Positions 17,135 to 26,667 are shown, counted from the stretch's first letter. The stretch is 39,749 bases of DNA from Thermoplasmata archaeon (GCA_015063235.1 SUSW01000031.1:1-39749); one strand, 5' to 3'. Made by a program: numbers and translations. The notes: generated by a model from the letters alone, not told the origin.

Positions 17135-18167
17135 TTTTCTGCACCAGTTCCGTAGCGTAATCCCATCTGTCATGGATGACTTGGGGCGAGTGGGTTGCTA
17201 CTATCATTTGTATCTGTCTCACGCGGCAGATATCGCTGAAGTAATCGCCCAGTACCTGCTGCCATGTCACATGCAGGGATATCTCGGGCTCATCCAGAAG
17301 TATTATGGAGCCCGTCTTCGAGTGGAAGAGCATCTGGTAGAATATCAGGAGCAGCTGCTTCTCTCCCGAGGAGAGCTTGTTAAGAGGCAGGGTTGTCCCG
17401 TTGTTCATGGCGACGATTAGCCTCCCGTTGTCGGTAACATCGATAGATTTGTTCATGAAGATGCTGTTGATGATGTCTTTGTAGACTATAATCGATTCAG
17501 CAAGCTGATACGACCTGTCGACGTATTCTGATACGGAATACGCAAGGTCCTCGCAGGACTCTCTGTTTTCCATGATGTCGAATCTCGTAGGAGGGAACCT
17601 TATGCCCGAGGGCATCTCCGGCTCGAATCCGGCATCCTTTATGAAGTCCAGCTTGGCCTTCAGGTCCTTGCACCAGAATTCGAGCTCGCTGTCATTGCGT
17701 TGCGTACGCTCCTCTTTGCCCACGTTCTTGAGCCCCTTATCGTCCTTGGCCAGACGGATGGTCGCGTACAGCTCCTGAGCCGATGCTTCCAGAGCATCAA
17801 CGATATGGCCGTCCTTCTTCCGTATAGTCAGTCTTTCCGGGGATATATACAGGGCATCGGCCAGATATTCCAGGTCATCTGCCGAGATTGGTGTCATCAC
17901 TTTGTTCTTGAGAACGCTGAACGTGAGCCTACCGGCCTTGAACTCTATGAAAAGGACGCTATCATCCACAAATCCTATGCTCATCCTCTGAAAAGGGATG
18001 TCCTCAAGATAGGACACCTCTCCTTTGAGGACACTGGAGATCATATGCATGAGAACTGTTTTCCCGCGTCCGTTGGGAGAGTGCACGAATGTAAGGTCCG
18101 GATTGATGCTGAGTTCGTAGCTGAACTCGTTGAATAATCCTTGGACACCTACAGTTCTTATCTTCAT
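17127..18167 (-). CDS. AAA_15/OLD-like ABC-type ATPase, AriA-like (PARIS-type sensor)
   Basis: This 346-residue ATPase has the head-domain motifs of SMC/OLD-like enzymes: Walker A HSPNGRGKTVLMH near residue 30, signature KLSSGEKQLLLIFYQ, Walker B SIILLDEPEISLH, and the H-loop VATHSPQVI. It partners the DUF4435 gene directly downstream, as AriA does with AriB in PARIS, though it is somewhat shorter than the AriA proteins I know of. The ATG at 18167 is preferred over 18185 and 18176 because the TATA-like box near 18190-18199 would place the transcript start almost at 18167. It is divergent from a TPR gene. Other OLD-like ATPase-TOPRIM pairs are an alternative reading. Confidence 0.78.
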   Translation of the reverse strand: MKIRTVGVQGLFNEFSYELSINPDLTFVHSPNGRGKTVLMHMISSVLKGEVSYLEDIPFQRMSIGFVDDSVLFIEFKAGRLTFSVLKNKVMTPISADDLEYLADALYISPERLTIRKKDGHIVDALEASAQELYATIRLAKDDKGLKNVGKEERTQRNDSELEFWCKDLKAKLDFIKDAGFEPEMPSGIRFPPTRFDIMENRESCEDLAYSVSEYVDRSYQLAESIIVYKDIINSIFMNKSIDVTDNGRLIVAMNNGTTLPLNKLSSGEKQLLLIFYQMLFHSKTGSIILLDEPEISLHVTWQQVLGDYFSDICRVRQIQMIVATHSPQVIHDRWDYATELVQKNA

Positions 18168-18187
18168 GGCTGGACATGGATTCATCG

Positions 18188-18200
18188 CTATAAATTTTTA
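18188..18200. promoter_or_regulatory. Overlapping TATA boxes of the divergent ariA-like and TPR genes
   Basis: The sequence CTATAAATTTTTA reads as a TATA box on the plus strand and as a TATA-like AAATTTATA on the minus strand. The spacing is about 30 bases to the TPR start (18226) and about 25 to the ATPase start (18167). The two promoters therefore share one site and may exclude each other. Confidence 0.5.
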
Positions 18201-18225
18201 ACATAGTACCCATCACGGTGTTCAG

Positions 18226-19053
18226 ATGAACAACGAGGAGAGATTCAAAAAAATTTCATCCGACCTTGCTGAAGGCCGTACCGAAGGCGTCTCTTACGCC
18301 GTACTCCAGATAGCGGAGGAGTCGAACGACCCTTTCGAGATCGTCAAGGGGATGTCCCTCCTCAAACTTGTACCCAATGACGGCACGGAATCCAAAGTGG
18401 CCAACATTCTTGTTGAGAAGACCGATGGGAAGGATGCGCTAGACGTTGCTATGGCCCTGAGGAATCTGGATTGTCCAACATTCGCTCTGGAGGTCCTGAA
18501 GAAGGCCCCCCAGACAGACAGATCCGTCAGGCTAAGATGTCACTGCCTTTACGATGTGGAGGAGTACGAATCAGCATATGATCTGTATAGATCGCTGGAG
18601 AATCCCGTCATAAATGACCGTATTCTTCTGAGTGACATATTAAGCGCCATCGGAGAGCACAGTAAGTCCATAGATGAGGCTACAAAGCTTCTTTCCGAAT
18701 TTCCTAACGATTACGATGTCAGGATTGCATATGTCAAATCACTGATGATGGGTGGACGTGATAAGGATGCGGCCAAATACGCACGTGCGGCAGTCAAGGA
18801 CAAGAGTGCAGACTCCAATGCTGTTGCCGCATATGTTCTCCGTGTCGCCGGTAATACGAAGGCTGCAGGGGGATACGCCAGCCGTGCTGTACAGATCAAT
18901 CCCGAACACATCGGCGCCCTTGAGACCCTGGGCATCTGCCTGGCCATTAAAGGGGAGTATGAGAAGGCTAAAATCGTTGCAGGGGCGATTAACGAAATCT
19001 CTCCTGGCGACAAAGCCGCTATCAACATACTCTCATATTGTGAAGAGCACTGA
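18226..19053 (+). CDS. Tetratricopeptide repeat protein
   Basis: This 275-residue soluble helical protein carries TPR-like repeats, clearest in the C-terminal half: one around IDEATKLLSEFPNDYDVRIAYVKSLM (about 146-171) and others at AAGGYASRAVQINPEHIGAL and IKGEYEKAKIVAGAINEISPGD. TPR proteins are scaffolds that bind partner proteins. Its divergent start shares the promoter region of the PARIS-like ATPase. The TrkH gene converges on it with 8 bases between stops. No partner can be named. Confidence 0.8.
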   Translation: MNNEERFKKISSDLAEGRTEGVSYAVLQIAEESNDPFEIVKGMSLLKLVPNDGTESKVANILVEKTDGKDALDVAMALRNLDCPTFALEVLKKAPQTDRSVRLRCHCLYDVEEYESAYDLYRSLENPVINDRILLSDILSAIGEHSKSIDEATKLLSEFPNDYDVRIAYVKSLMMGGRDKDAAKYARAAVKDKSADSNAVAAYVLRVAGNTKAAGGYASRAVQINPEHIGALETLGICLAIKGEYEKAKIVAGAINEISPGDKAAINILSYCEEH

Positions 19054-19061
19054 CAGATTAT

Positions 19062-20603
19062 TCAATTCTTCTTGATGTGCGTACCTTTTCTGCTTGCTCT
19101 GAGGGAGAATCTCACATCCCTCCAGAATGTAGGAGTCAGGAATACCAACGCCAGAGTTATCTCGAGACGTCCGATCCACATGAGCAGCATGAGGAACAGC
19201 TTTACGGGTGCAGAAAGGAATGCGAAGGTACCTGTGGGCCCGTAGTTGCCGAAGGCAGCACCAGTGTTCGTTATGGTACCTACTGCGACCCCGAATGAAT
19301 CAATCCATGACATTCCACAGGCTAGTAGAACTACTATCGCTATCAATGTGGTCAGAACATAAAGCAAAGTTACTGAAACAGCAGATATGACGCGATGGTC
19401 GTCGATAGTCTCTCCGTCGATCTTGACGGCGTAGACTGCATTGGGGTGCAGGACGTTCTTAAGACTGTTGTGGAAGAACCTGATCAGGACCCTGATCCTG
19501 CCGAACTTGATACCTCCGCTGGTGGAACCCGCTGAACCTCCGACCAGCATGATGAGGATAAGGGCGAACATCGTGATTTCGGGATATAGGCTGTGATCAA
19601 AGGCGACGAATCCTGAAGTGGTACCGAATGAGATGACTGTGAAAAGCGAGTTCTTATACTCCTCAAGGGAGTCTTCGAAATCCAGAGTGCCTGTATCCAT
19701 CAGCGGCCAAATATTGATCAGATACACCACGACAGACATGACTATGAGCCAAAGGGCGAAGAACTTGAGTTCAGAGTTCTCAAGATAGACCCTTGGCCTC
19801 TTACCGTAGATGGCTTTGTAGTGAAGATAGAAGTTCACTCCTCCTATGAACATGAAAACCATGGTTATAATCTGGATCCATAGGCCGCTATTCATCAGAC
19901 TCGTATTGGATACAAGCAACCCTCCGGTGGATATGGTTGTCAGGGCGAGGCATAAGGCATCGACGAACGACGCCTGGACCAATATCAGAAGTACGAAATT
20001 AACTATCGTCAGACTGAGGTAAACGATGATGAATGATTTTGCGGCGTTGCGCAGCTTCATGGAGAACTGGGATGAACCGGACCCTTCCAGTTCGTTGCTG
20101 AAGAACATACGTCCCATTCCGAACATAGGCAGGATGTAGATGAAGATGATGACAACGGCGATACCTCCCATCCATTGACACATGGATCTCCAGACCATAA
20201 GGCTCTCAGGCCAATCATTTACATCCACCACCATCGTTATTCCGGTGGTGGTTATACAGCTAACAGATTCGAAGAAGGCATCTAAAGGTGTCATTCCACC
20301 CAGCAGGAAAGGGAGGGCAGCGATGATGAACATCTCAACCCAAACCATCCCCACCAGGATAAGTCCGTGGACGGTCCTGAAATTGGAGGAAGGGCCGAAA
20401 ATTAAGCACATCACTATCCCGAAGACCAGCAGGAACGGTATGGGGAGAAGAAAGATGCTGGCATCCTCGTTGCAGCTCATGGCATATAACGCAGGAAAGA
20501 GCAGAACCAGCGCCAGGGTCACCATTAATCCCCCTACGACCCTGAGGGGCGTACTATTCCATAGCGAATATCTGTCCAATCCCGATAATAAACTGTAATT
20601 CAT
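19062..20603 (-). CDS. trkH: Trk potassium uptake membrane subunit
   Basis: This is a 513-residue membrane protein of the TrkH/KtrB superfamily, the potassium-translocating subunit. Four pore-loop motifs are visible: SVSCITTTGITMV, TTISTGGLLVS, ISFGTTSGFVAFD and GTITNTGAAFGNYGP, each with the central glycine of the selectivity filter. Glycine-rich GGSAGSTSGGIKFGR marks the intramembrane gating loop region. The start at 20603 lies 4 nt after the trkA stop; an in-frame start at 20627 would overlap trkA. It forms an operon with trkA. Confidence 0.94.
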   Translation of the reverse strand: MNYSLLSGLDRYSLWNSTPLRVVGGLMVTLALVLLFPALYAMSCNEDASIFLLPIPFLLVFGIVMCLIFGPSSNFRTVHGLILVGMVWVEMFIIAALPFLLGGMTPLDAFFESVSCITTTGITMVVDVNDWPESLMVWRSMCQWMGGIAVVIIFIYILPMFGMGRMFFSNELEGSGSSQFSMKLRNAAKSFIIVYLSLTIVNFVLLILVQASFVDALCLALTTISTGGLLVSNTSLMNSGLWIQIITMVFMFIGGVNFYLHYKAIYGKRPRVYLENSELKFFALWLIVMSVVVYLINIWPLMDTGTLDFEDSLEEYKNSLFTVISFGTTSGFVAFDHSLYPEITMFALILIMLVGGSAGSTSGGIKFGRIRVLIRFFHNSLKNVLHPNAVYAVKIDGETIDDHRVISAVSVTLLYVLTTLIAIVVLLACGMSWIDSFGVAVGTITNTGAAFGNYGPTGTFAFLSAPVKLFLMLLMWIGRLEITLALVFLTPTFWRDVRFSLRASRKGTHIKKN

Positions 20604-20607
20604 CCCA

Positions 20608-21960
20608 TCAGCTCTCAGAGACAGCATTCCTTCCGAAAACCTTCGAGAGACCTTTGCTGTTTATCATGTTGGTAAAGACGATTACACGGTCGCCCTCGAT
20701 GAACTTAGTGTCCATGGCCGGATATATGGCCTGTCCCTGGCGGTATATGGAGGCTATCCTGATGCCCTCGGGGACCACAAGGTCTCCGTAATACTTGTCG
20801 TAGAGCTTTGAGTGGTCGGTGACCTCGTGAACGAAGAAGAGTTCGTCATGATTCCTCATTCTGAGGAGTACCTTGGACTCAGACATCACACATTTGGAAA
20901 CCTCGTTTGATACGATGCCGTTGAATCCTATGATGGTGGCCAGACCCGTGAACATGAAAATATCCTTGTATTCCTTCTTAAGGTATCTGGAAATGATCTT
21001 GTTGGTGTCGTACTTCTGTGCCGACATGCACATGAGCAGGTTTGTATCGTCCTGATTCGTTACCGATACCAGGACATCGGATCTGAAGATGTTCTCCGAA
21101 GACTGGAGATCGGGTTCGGTGAAGTCGCCGTTGACGATAACGACTCCGGTCAGCAGCCTGGACATCTCGCGGCAGTGGGCCTCGTTCTTCTCTATGAGTC
21201 TGACATACCTCTTCTTATCGTCCTTGGCCAGCAATGTCGCAAGATGCATTCCGACGATGGTGCCTCCGAGGATGACGATGTCCCTGGACGTCGTTTCGAC
21301 CCACATGGCCTCGTTATATCTCTGGAGGGCCTCTTGGGAGCCAATCACACAAAGCCTGTCACCGACATGGATCTCCATGGTGTCGACCTGGAAGAAGAGC
21401 TCGTTGTTACGGTAAAGTGCGATGACGGAACAGTCCCCGAGGCTGTATGTGTTCATTACTATCTCGCCTATGAAGTTACTGTACTGGTTGACCTCGAATA
21501 TGGCAACCGCCATGTTGAAAGAGGAAATGTTCTCATAGGCCAGGGCATTCTCCAGAGTACAGAGCCTGTACATCATCTCCGCAGTGATCAACTCAGGGGA
21601 GATGATGATGTCGATACCGGGATACTCCTGGGTGCTGGTCGGAATGATATAATCGGGGTTGGTCACCGAAGCCACGGTCACGATGTTGGGCTTCAATCTC
21701 TTGGCCAGAAGACAGACGAACAGGTTCGAGTCATCGCGTTTCATAGTGGTGATGATGACATCGGCCTTATGGGTCTCCAGCGCCTGCTGGATGATCCTGG
21801 GGTTGGTACCGTCTTCGTTGAGCACGGAGACGTTCAGACGGTTCTTGACCAGTTCTGCGATGTCAGAGTCGATCTCGATGACCATTACGTCGTGAAGCTC
21901 GGCAAGGGTCTCGGCAGCGACATATCCAACGCCACCAGCGCCAATAATGATGACCTTCAT
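20608..21960 (-). CDS. trkA: Trk potassium uptake NAD-binding regulatory subunit
   Basis: This is a 450-residue peripheral membrane regulator made of two RCK repeats. The first nucleotide-binding site is KVIIIGAGGVGYVAAETL (residues 2-19) with the acidic end VIEIDSD; the second is DIVILGGTIVGMHLATLLA near residue 227 with LIEKNE. Each is followed by a TrkA-C domain (around VGDRLCVIG and EGDRVIVFT). It binds NAD(H) or adenine nucleotides and gates TrkH. It precedes trkH by 4 nt and is divergent from hisD. Confidence 0.94.
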   Translation of the reverse strand: MKVIIIGAGGVGYVAAETLAELHDVMVIEIDSDIAELVKNRLNVSVLNEDGTNPRIIQQALETHKADVIITTMKRDDSNLFVCLLAKRLKPNIVTVASVTNPDYIIPTSTQEYPGIDIIISPELITAEMMYRLCTLENALAYENISSFNMAVAIFEVNQYSNFIGEIVMNTYSLGDCSVIALYRNNELFFQVDTMEIHVGDRLCVIGSQEALQRYNEAMWVETTSRDIVILGGTIVGMHLATLLAKDDKKRYVRLIEKNEAHCREMSRLLTGVVIVNGDFTEPDLQSSENIFRSDVLVSVTNQDDTNLLMCMSAQKYDTNKIISRYLKKEYKDIFMFTGLATIIGFNGIVSNEVSKCVMSESKVLLRMRNHDELFFVHEVTDHSKLYDKYYGDLVVPEGIRIASIYRQGQAIYPAMDTKFIEGDRVIVFTNMINSKGLSKVFGRNAVSES

Positions 21961-22041
21961 ATCATAACCTTCAGCGTTCTTCGGAATAATAAGGGTTACC
22001 GATACGTGTTACCTCGTTAGGCAGTTGCAAGTGATGGCATC

Positions 22042-22049
22042 TATAAATA
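22042..22049 (+). promoter_or_regulatory. TATA box of hisD
   Basis: TATAAATA lies about 23 bases before the hisD ATG at 22072. This predicts a very short leader; GAGGGG just before the start codon may act as a ribosome-binding site. Confidence 0.55.
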
Positions 22050-22071
22050 CGACAGCGGTTTAAAGAGGGGC

Positions 22072-23331
22072 ATGTGGAAGCAGGTCAGCGAGGATTTCTG
22101 GGCAGAAAACCGCGCATCAAAAGTAGACCAGGTCAATGAGACCGTCAGAGGGATCATCGAGCAGGTCCGCAGCGAGGGCGATAAGGCCCTCATAGAACTG
22201 GCAGAGAAATTCGATAAGGTAAAACTCAAGTCCATTGCAGTCTCGAGGGATGAGATAGAGGAGGCATACTCCAAAGTATCCCAGGATGTAGTTGATGAAC
22301 TCGAGAATGCGGCCTACAACATCGAACGCTTCCATAAGATGCAGAAGCCCGCCGGTCTTTGGCTCTCAGAAGTCGAACCCGGAATCACTCTGGGTGTCAA
22401 GACCACGCCGCTTGAGAGGGTAGGCTGCTACATCCCCGGAGGAAGGGCTTCATACCCCAGCACCGTGCTTATGACCGCCATACCCGCTAAGGTCGCAGGA
22501 GTCGATGAGGTCATAATGTTCACTCCCGCTCCAGCGAATCCGCTGACTCTGGTTGCTGCGGATGTGGCTGGTGTGGATGAGGTCTATTACAGCGGAGGTG
22601 CACAGGCAATAGCTGCCATGGCTCTCGGAACCCAGACCGTCGAACCTGTTCAGAAGATCGTGGGCCCCGGCAACGTGTTCGTCACTGCGGCCAAGATGAT
22701 GCTCAGGGACAAGGTGGACATAGACTTCCCTGCAGGGCCCAGCGAGGTCGCTGTCCTTGCAGACAAGACGGCAGATGTGCAGTTCGTGGCGATGGATCTT
22801 GTTGCTCAGGCCGAGCACGACCCTTCATCCGCATGCATCCTCATCACCGACGATCCAGAGCTCCCCGACAAGGCATGGGCCTACATGGAGAAGTACATCC
22901 AGGAGGCACCCAGAAGGGAGATCATCGAGAAGGCCATGAACAATTCAGGATACATCGTAGCTGACGATATGGATCTGTGCATAGAGATGATGAATGAGAT
23001 CGCTCCCGAGCACCTTTCCATCCAGACCAAGGATCCCTTGGACACCCTCAGCAAGATTAGGAACGCAGGCTCCATCTTCGTCGGCCCGTACACGCCGGTT
23101 GCCGCAGGGGATTACGCATCCGGAACCAACCACGTGCTCCCCACTGCAGGATACGCCAAGACGTGTTCCGGACTCAATGTCATGACGTTCATGAAGACTT
23201 CCACCGTCCAGTATCTCTCCAGGTCAGGCCTGGATGTGCTGGCCCCCACCGTTGACACCCTTGCCAAGGCCGAGGGGCTCTACGGACACGCGGAGTCCGT
23301 CAATGTCAGGGAATTCAAGGATTCAGAATAA
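22072..23331 (+). CDS. hisD: Histidinol dehydrogenase
   Basis: This is a full-length 419-residue enzyme that oxidises histidinol to histidine in two NAD-dependent steps, the last reactions of histidine biosynthesis. Family segments are clear: VGCYIPGGRASYPSTVLM (about 125-142), YSGGAQAIAAMALGT, KIVGPGNVFVTAAK, DFPAGPSEVAVLAD, LVAQAEHDPSSACIL, and near the end SGTNHVLPTAGYAK and GLNVMTFMKTSTVQ. These include zinc-ligand and catalytic glutamate/histidine regions. No other his gene is adjacent, so the pathway is dispersed. A hairpin follows the stop. Confidence 0.96.
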   Translation: MWKQVSEDFWAENRASKVDQVNETVRGIIEQVRSEGDKALIELAEKFDKVKLKSIAVSRDEIEEAYSKVSQDVVDELENAAYNIERFHKMQKPAGLWLSEVEPGITLGVKTTPLERVGCYIPGGRASYPSTVLMTAIPAKVAGVDEVIMFTPAPANPLTLVAADVAGVDEVYYSGGAQAIAAMALGTQTVEPVQKIVGPGNVFVTAAKMMLRDKVDIDFPAGPSEVAVLADKTADVQFVAMDLVAQAEHDPSSACILITDDPELPDKAWAYMEKYIQEAPRREIIEKAMNNSGYIVADDMDLCIEMMNEIAPEHLSIQTKDPLDTLSKIRNAGSIFVGPYTPVAAGDYASGTNHVLPTAGYAKTCSGLNVMTFMKTSTVQYLSRSGLDVLAPTVDTLAKAEGLYGHAESVNVREFKDSE

Positions 23332-23341
23332 ACCGATCGCT

Positions 23342-23356
23342 GGGGGTACCTCCCCC
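23342..23356 (+). terminator. hisD terminator hairpin
   Basis: GGGGG-TACCT-CCCCC is a perfect 5-bp stem 10 bases after the hisD stop. It is followed by a pyrimidine- and T-rich stretch, consistent with transcription termination. Confidence 0.55.
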
Positions 23357-23442
23357 TCTCTTACCATTTATCTTTTATACAATATAGTCAAACAGTCATG
23401 ATTTTCTTAATTCTCGTATGAAATCCACCTGTTTCGTACAAT

Positions 23443-23541
23443 GATTTATATCCTCCATCCCATATGCAGGAGCGTAGCAGGAGGCAGCCCCTTGCACGGA
23501 GAAATCCAACTGTCTCCTCTATCGTTCCCTATTTCTATTAA
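23443..23541 (+). promoter_or_regulatory. TATA box and structured leader of the nre gene, with possible 25-codon upstream ORF
   Basis: A TATA box (TTTATAT, 23445-23451) precedes nre by more than 100 bases, so the transcript should have a leader of about 85 nt, long for an archaeon. Within it AGGAGGCAG (23479-23487) can pair with CTGTCTCCT (23510-23518) over 9 bp with one G-U pair and a 22-nt loop. A small ORF (23464-23541, 25 codons, rich in arginine) spans the stem. The leader may control translation of the repair gene; I recognise no known riboswitch. Confidence 0.4.
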
Positions 23542-23559
23542 GAATCCTTGTACTGGAGC

Positions 23560-24837
23560 ATGGTAGATCAGAGCACCCTTTTTGACGAGATTGCCGAGTC
23601 CGGCGATATAGTCAAGAACGGTCTCTGCAATATCTGCAAGGGCACGAGGCGCCTCTGCGGGCGCGACAGATGTCCCCTGATGCTCAAATTCTACTCGAAG
23701 AAACTGGCCACACCCCAGATCAAATCCAACGATATTGCGGGAAGCTCGCCACCAGCCGTCTTCGTGGGGAGGTTCGGATACCCTAAGGTGGAGATCGGAC
23801 CGCTTCTGCCTAATTACATGGGGGAGACGGAGATACTCGACAAGCCCGAGATGTGGTCAGGGAAATCCATGTACGACATCGCTTCCATGAGGTTCCAGCT
23901 GGTACGCGGTAAGTATAGGATCGATGCCAAGGACTTCTCCAAATCAGGGAAGATAGTCGATAACGTGCAGGAACTGGCTCTCACCGAGAAACCGGTGGAG
24001 GTTGAAACTCTATTTGAGAGACGCCCTTCTGGACGCGTGGTCCTGGATGACGAGATCATGCCTTTCGGCCCCAGCGGAAAGATGGCCAGCATAAGCGTAG
24101 GGAACGGCAGGTTCGAGCGCAACCTGGAGAAATCGTTCTATGATACTGATATGAGATCGGTGGACGCCGTCATCTCCGCATACAACAACGGAACCCTGGT
24201 ATCTGAGATCGAGAAGGCCTTCTCCGTAGGTACCATGGGGGTCGCCAAGAGGAGATGTTTCGTCCCTACCAGATGGAGCATAACCGCCGTTGACGATATG
24301 CTTAGCAAGCACATCGCCAAGGAGATCAAGTACTACGAGACGATAGACGAGTTCAGGCTGTTCCAGTGGAAGGAGCTTGACAACTGGTGGTCCATACTTC
24401 TCATCCCAGTGACCTGGAGGTTCGAGATGATGGAGGCTTGGTATCCCAAGACTTCATGGAATCCCAGCCCCAACGAGATGATCATTGCCCAGGACCATGA
24501 GACATTCGACGGCCGCACAACATACGCGGATAACATCACAGGCGCATATTACGCGGCAAGGCTGGGTGTGGTCGAATACCTTCAAAGGATCCGCAGATCT
24601 GCCGCTGCCGTTGTATTCAGAGAGATACATCCCGGATACGACATCCCGCTGGGCGTTTGGAATATCAGGGAGAACGTCCGTGCCGCGCTACGTACCGTCC
24701 CATACACCGCTGAATCGTTGAATCCGATGTGGAAGCAGATCGAAGCCTTCATGGACCTCAAGAAAGACCGCTGGATGAAGAACTCCTTCCTCCTCAAAGA
24801 ATACATGACGCAGCGTCGCATCGAAGATTTCTATTGA
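23560..24837 (+). CDS. nreA: Archaeal DNA repair protein Nre
   Basis: This 425-residue protein is a member of the archaeal Nre family, linked to DNA damage repair and PCNA binding. The N-terminal zinc-binding motif is visible as GLCNICKGTRRLCGRDRCPLM (about residues 23-43). The Nre core follows: FVGRFGYPKVEIGPLLP, VVLDDEIMPFGPSG, and FVPTRWSITAVDD. The last residues QRRIEDFY match a PCNA-interacting (PIP) box, Q-x2-I-x2-F-Y. I chose the ATG at 23560, with GGAG just upstream. The gene stands alone, before the thermosome. Confidence 0.92.
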   Translation: MVDQSTLFDEIAESGDIVKNGLCNICKGTRRLCGRDRCPLMLKFYSKKLATPQIKSNDIAGSSPPAVFVGRFGYPKVEIGPLLPNYMGETEILDKPEMWSGKSMYDIASMRFQLVRGKYRIDAKDFSKSGKIVDNVQELALTEKPVEVETLFERRPSGRVVLDDEIMPFGPSGKMASISVGNGRFERNLEKSFYDTDMRSVDAVISAYNNGTLVSEIEKAFSVGTMGVAKRRCFVPTRWSITAVDDMLSKHIAKEIKYYETIDEFRLFQWKELDNWWSILLIPVTWRFEMMEAWYPKTSWNPSPNEMIIAQDHETFDGRTTYADNITGAYYAARLGVVEYLQRIRRSAAAVVFREIHPGYDIPLGVWNIRENVRAALRTVPYTAESLNPMWKQIEAFMDLKKDRWMKNSFLLKEYMTQRRIEDFY

Positions 24838-24876
24838 TGCTGGCTTCTGCGGCCGATATGTTCTTTGATTAGTATG

Positions 24877-24919
24877 TTTTATATAGAAGAACTAAAATAT
24901 CGGCAACATAGAAAGGTGA
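24877..24919 (+). promoter_or_regulatory. Thermosome promoter TATA box and Shine-Dalgarno site
   Basis: TTTTATATAG (24877-24886) is a strong archaeal TATA box about 40 bases before the start codon. AGGTGA (24914-24919) five bases before the ATG at 24925 is a good ribosome-binding site and fixes this start over the in-frame upstream one at 24865. Confidence 0.65.
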
Positions 24920-24924
24920 AAGCC

Positions 24925-26562
24925 ATGTACGGTTCTGGAAATCAGCCAGTCATCGTCCTCAAAGAAGGGACACAGAGAAGTAAGGATAAGGAAGCCCAGT
25001 TCAACAACATCTCAGCCGCAAAGGCGGTCGCGGATGCTGTCAGGTCCACACTCGGACCCAAGGGAATGGACAAGATGCTCGTCAACACCATTGGAGACGT
25101 TGTTATCACCAACGATGGAGTTACGATTCTCAAAGAGATTGATGTTCAGCACCCTGCAGCCAAGATGGTTGTCGAGGTCGCTAAGACACAGGATACCGAG
25201 TGCGGAGACGGAACCACAACATCTGTCGTCCTCGCCGGAGAGCTCCTGAAACAGTCCGAGGAGCTCATCGATGCCAACGTCCACCCTACTGTAATCACCA
25301 ACGGTTACAAGATGGCAGCTGCAAAGGCAATCGAGGTACTGGACAAGATCGCAGTCGATGCGAAGAACGATAAGATCCTTAAGCAGGTCGCTACCACCGC
25401 CCTCACCGGAAAGTCCGTCGGCGATGAGGAGGACCACCTTTCCGACCTGGTCGTCCAGGCAGCCAAGACAGTTGCTGAGAAGGGAGTCGTTGACCCCAAG
25501 AACATCCGCATCCAGAAGAAGGTCGGCGGAACTATCGCGGACACCGAGATCATCTCCGGACTTGTTATCGACAAGGAGAGGCTCCACTCAAGGATGCCCG
25601 AGAAAGTCACCAAGGCAAAGATCGCTCTGTTCTCATGCCCTCTCGAGGTCAAGAAGACAGAATTCGATGCAGCCATCCAGATCACAGACCCTTCCATGAT
25701 GTCCTCTTTCCTCACAGAGGAAGAGAACACGATGAAGGCAATGGTCGAGGCCATCAAGAAGGCCGGTGCCAATGTCTTATACTGCTCCAAGGGAATCGAC
25801 GAGCTCGTACAGCACTACCTGGCAAAGGCCGGAATCCTCGCATACAGGAGATGCAAGTCATCCGATCTCGACGCCATCGCACTCGCCACCGGCGGAACTG
25901 TCTGCGGAAACGTCATGGAGATCACCTCCAAGGACCTGGGAACCGCAGGCGAAGTCGAGGAGAGGAAGGTCGGAGAGGACGGAATGTCCTTCATCACCGG
26001 CTGTAAGAACGCTAAGGCCGTCACAATCTTTGTCCGCGGCGGAACAGAGCATGTTCTTGAGGAAGTCGAGAGGGCACTCAACGATGCAATCCGTGCAGTC
26101 GGAGTCGCACTTGAGGACGGAAAGGTCGTTGCCGGAGCAGGAGCTCCCGAGATCGAGGTCGAACTCGCCCTCATCGATTACGCTTCATCAGTCGGCGGCA
26201 GAGAGCAGCTCGCTATCGAAAAGTTCGCCAAGGCGATGGAGATCATCCCCTGGACACTCGCAGAGAACGCAGGTATCGATCCTATCGATAGCATCATCAA
26301 GCTGAAGAATGCCCACGAGAAGAAGGGTGCAAAGGCCAAGTACTACGGACTTGACCTCGACACGGGAGAGGCAGTAGACATGCTCGCCCAGAACGTCATC
26401 GAACCCCTCAGGGTCAAATCGCAGGCAATCAACTCCGCAGAGGAGGTCTGCAACATGATCCTCAGGATCGACGATGTCATCGCATCTCGCAGGTCCGCAC
26501 CCGCTCCCGCTGCCAGCGACGCCCTCAAGAACGGCCCGCAGGGCATGGGCGGCATGATGTGA
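24925..26562 (+). CDS. thsA: Thermosome subunit (group II chaperonin)
   Basis: This is a full-length 545-residue subunit of the archaeal group II chaperonin, a double-ring ATP-driven folding machine in the cytoplasm. ATPase motifs are visible: [14 protein letters not shown] (about 42-55), NDGVTIL, GDGTTS (about 94-99) and AGAGAPEIE with the later [14 protein letters not shown] segment. The C-terminus is the usual Gly/Met tail GPQGMGGMM. Codon use is strongly biased, as expected for a highly expressed gene. It has its own promoter and a terminator hairpin. Confidence 0.97.
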   Translation: MYGSGNQPVIVLKEGTQRSKDKEAQFNNISAAKAVADAVRSTLGPKGMDKMLVNTIGDVVITNDGVTILKEIDVQHPAAKMVVEVAKTQDTECGDGTTTSVVLAGELLKQSEELIDANVHPTVITNGYKMAAAKAIEVLDKIAVDAKNDKILKQVATTALTGKSVGDEEDHLSDLVVQAAKTVAEKGVVDPKNIRIQKKVGGTIADTEIISGLVIDKERLHSRMPEKVTKAKIALFSCPLEVKKTEFDAAIQITDPSMMSSFLTEEENTMKAMVEAIKKAGANVLYCSKGIDELVQHYLAKAGILAYRRCKSSDLDAIALATGGTVCGNVMEITSKDLGTAGEVEERKVGEDGMSFITGCKNAKAVTIFVRGGTEHVLEEVERALNDAIRAVGVALEDGKVVAGAGAPEIEVELALIDYASSVGGREQLAIEKFAKAMEIIPWTLAENAGIDPIDSIIKLKNAHEKKGAKAKYYGLDLDTGEAVDMLAQNVIEPLRVKSQAINSAEEVCNMILRIDDVIASRRSAPAPAASDALKNGPQGMGGMM

Positions 26563-26573
26563 AGTCATGAAAC

Positions 26574-26590
26574 GAGGGGTACATCCCCTC
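26574..26590 (+). terminator. Thermosome terminator hairpin
   Basis: GAGGGG-TACAT-CCCCTC is a 6-bp perfect stem 11 bases after the stop codon, followed by a T-rich stretch (CCATTTCATTTTATAC). It is a convincing terminator. Confidence 0.65.
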
Positions 26591-26667
26591 CCATTTCATT
26601 TTATACTTTAATAATAGCTTTACACAATCTATTTTTAGTCTGGATGCTCAAAAAAATGGATGAGATT

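Noticed and set aside
21175-22020. 281-codon plus-strand frame
   Set aside because: It is a shadow of trkA on the opposite strand, with low-complexity acidic composition.
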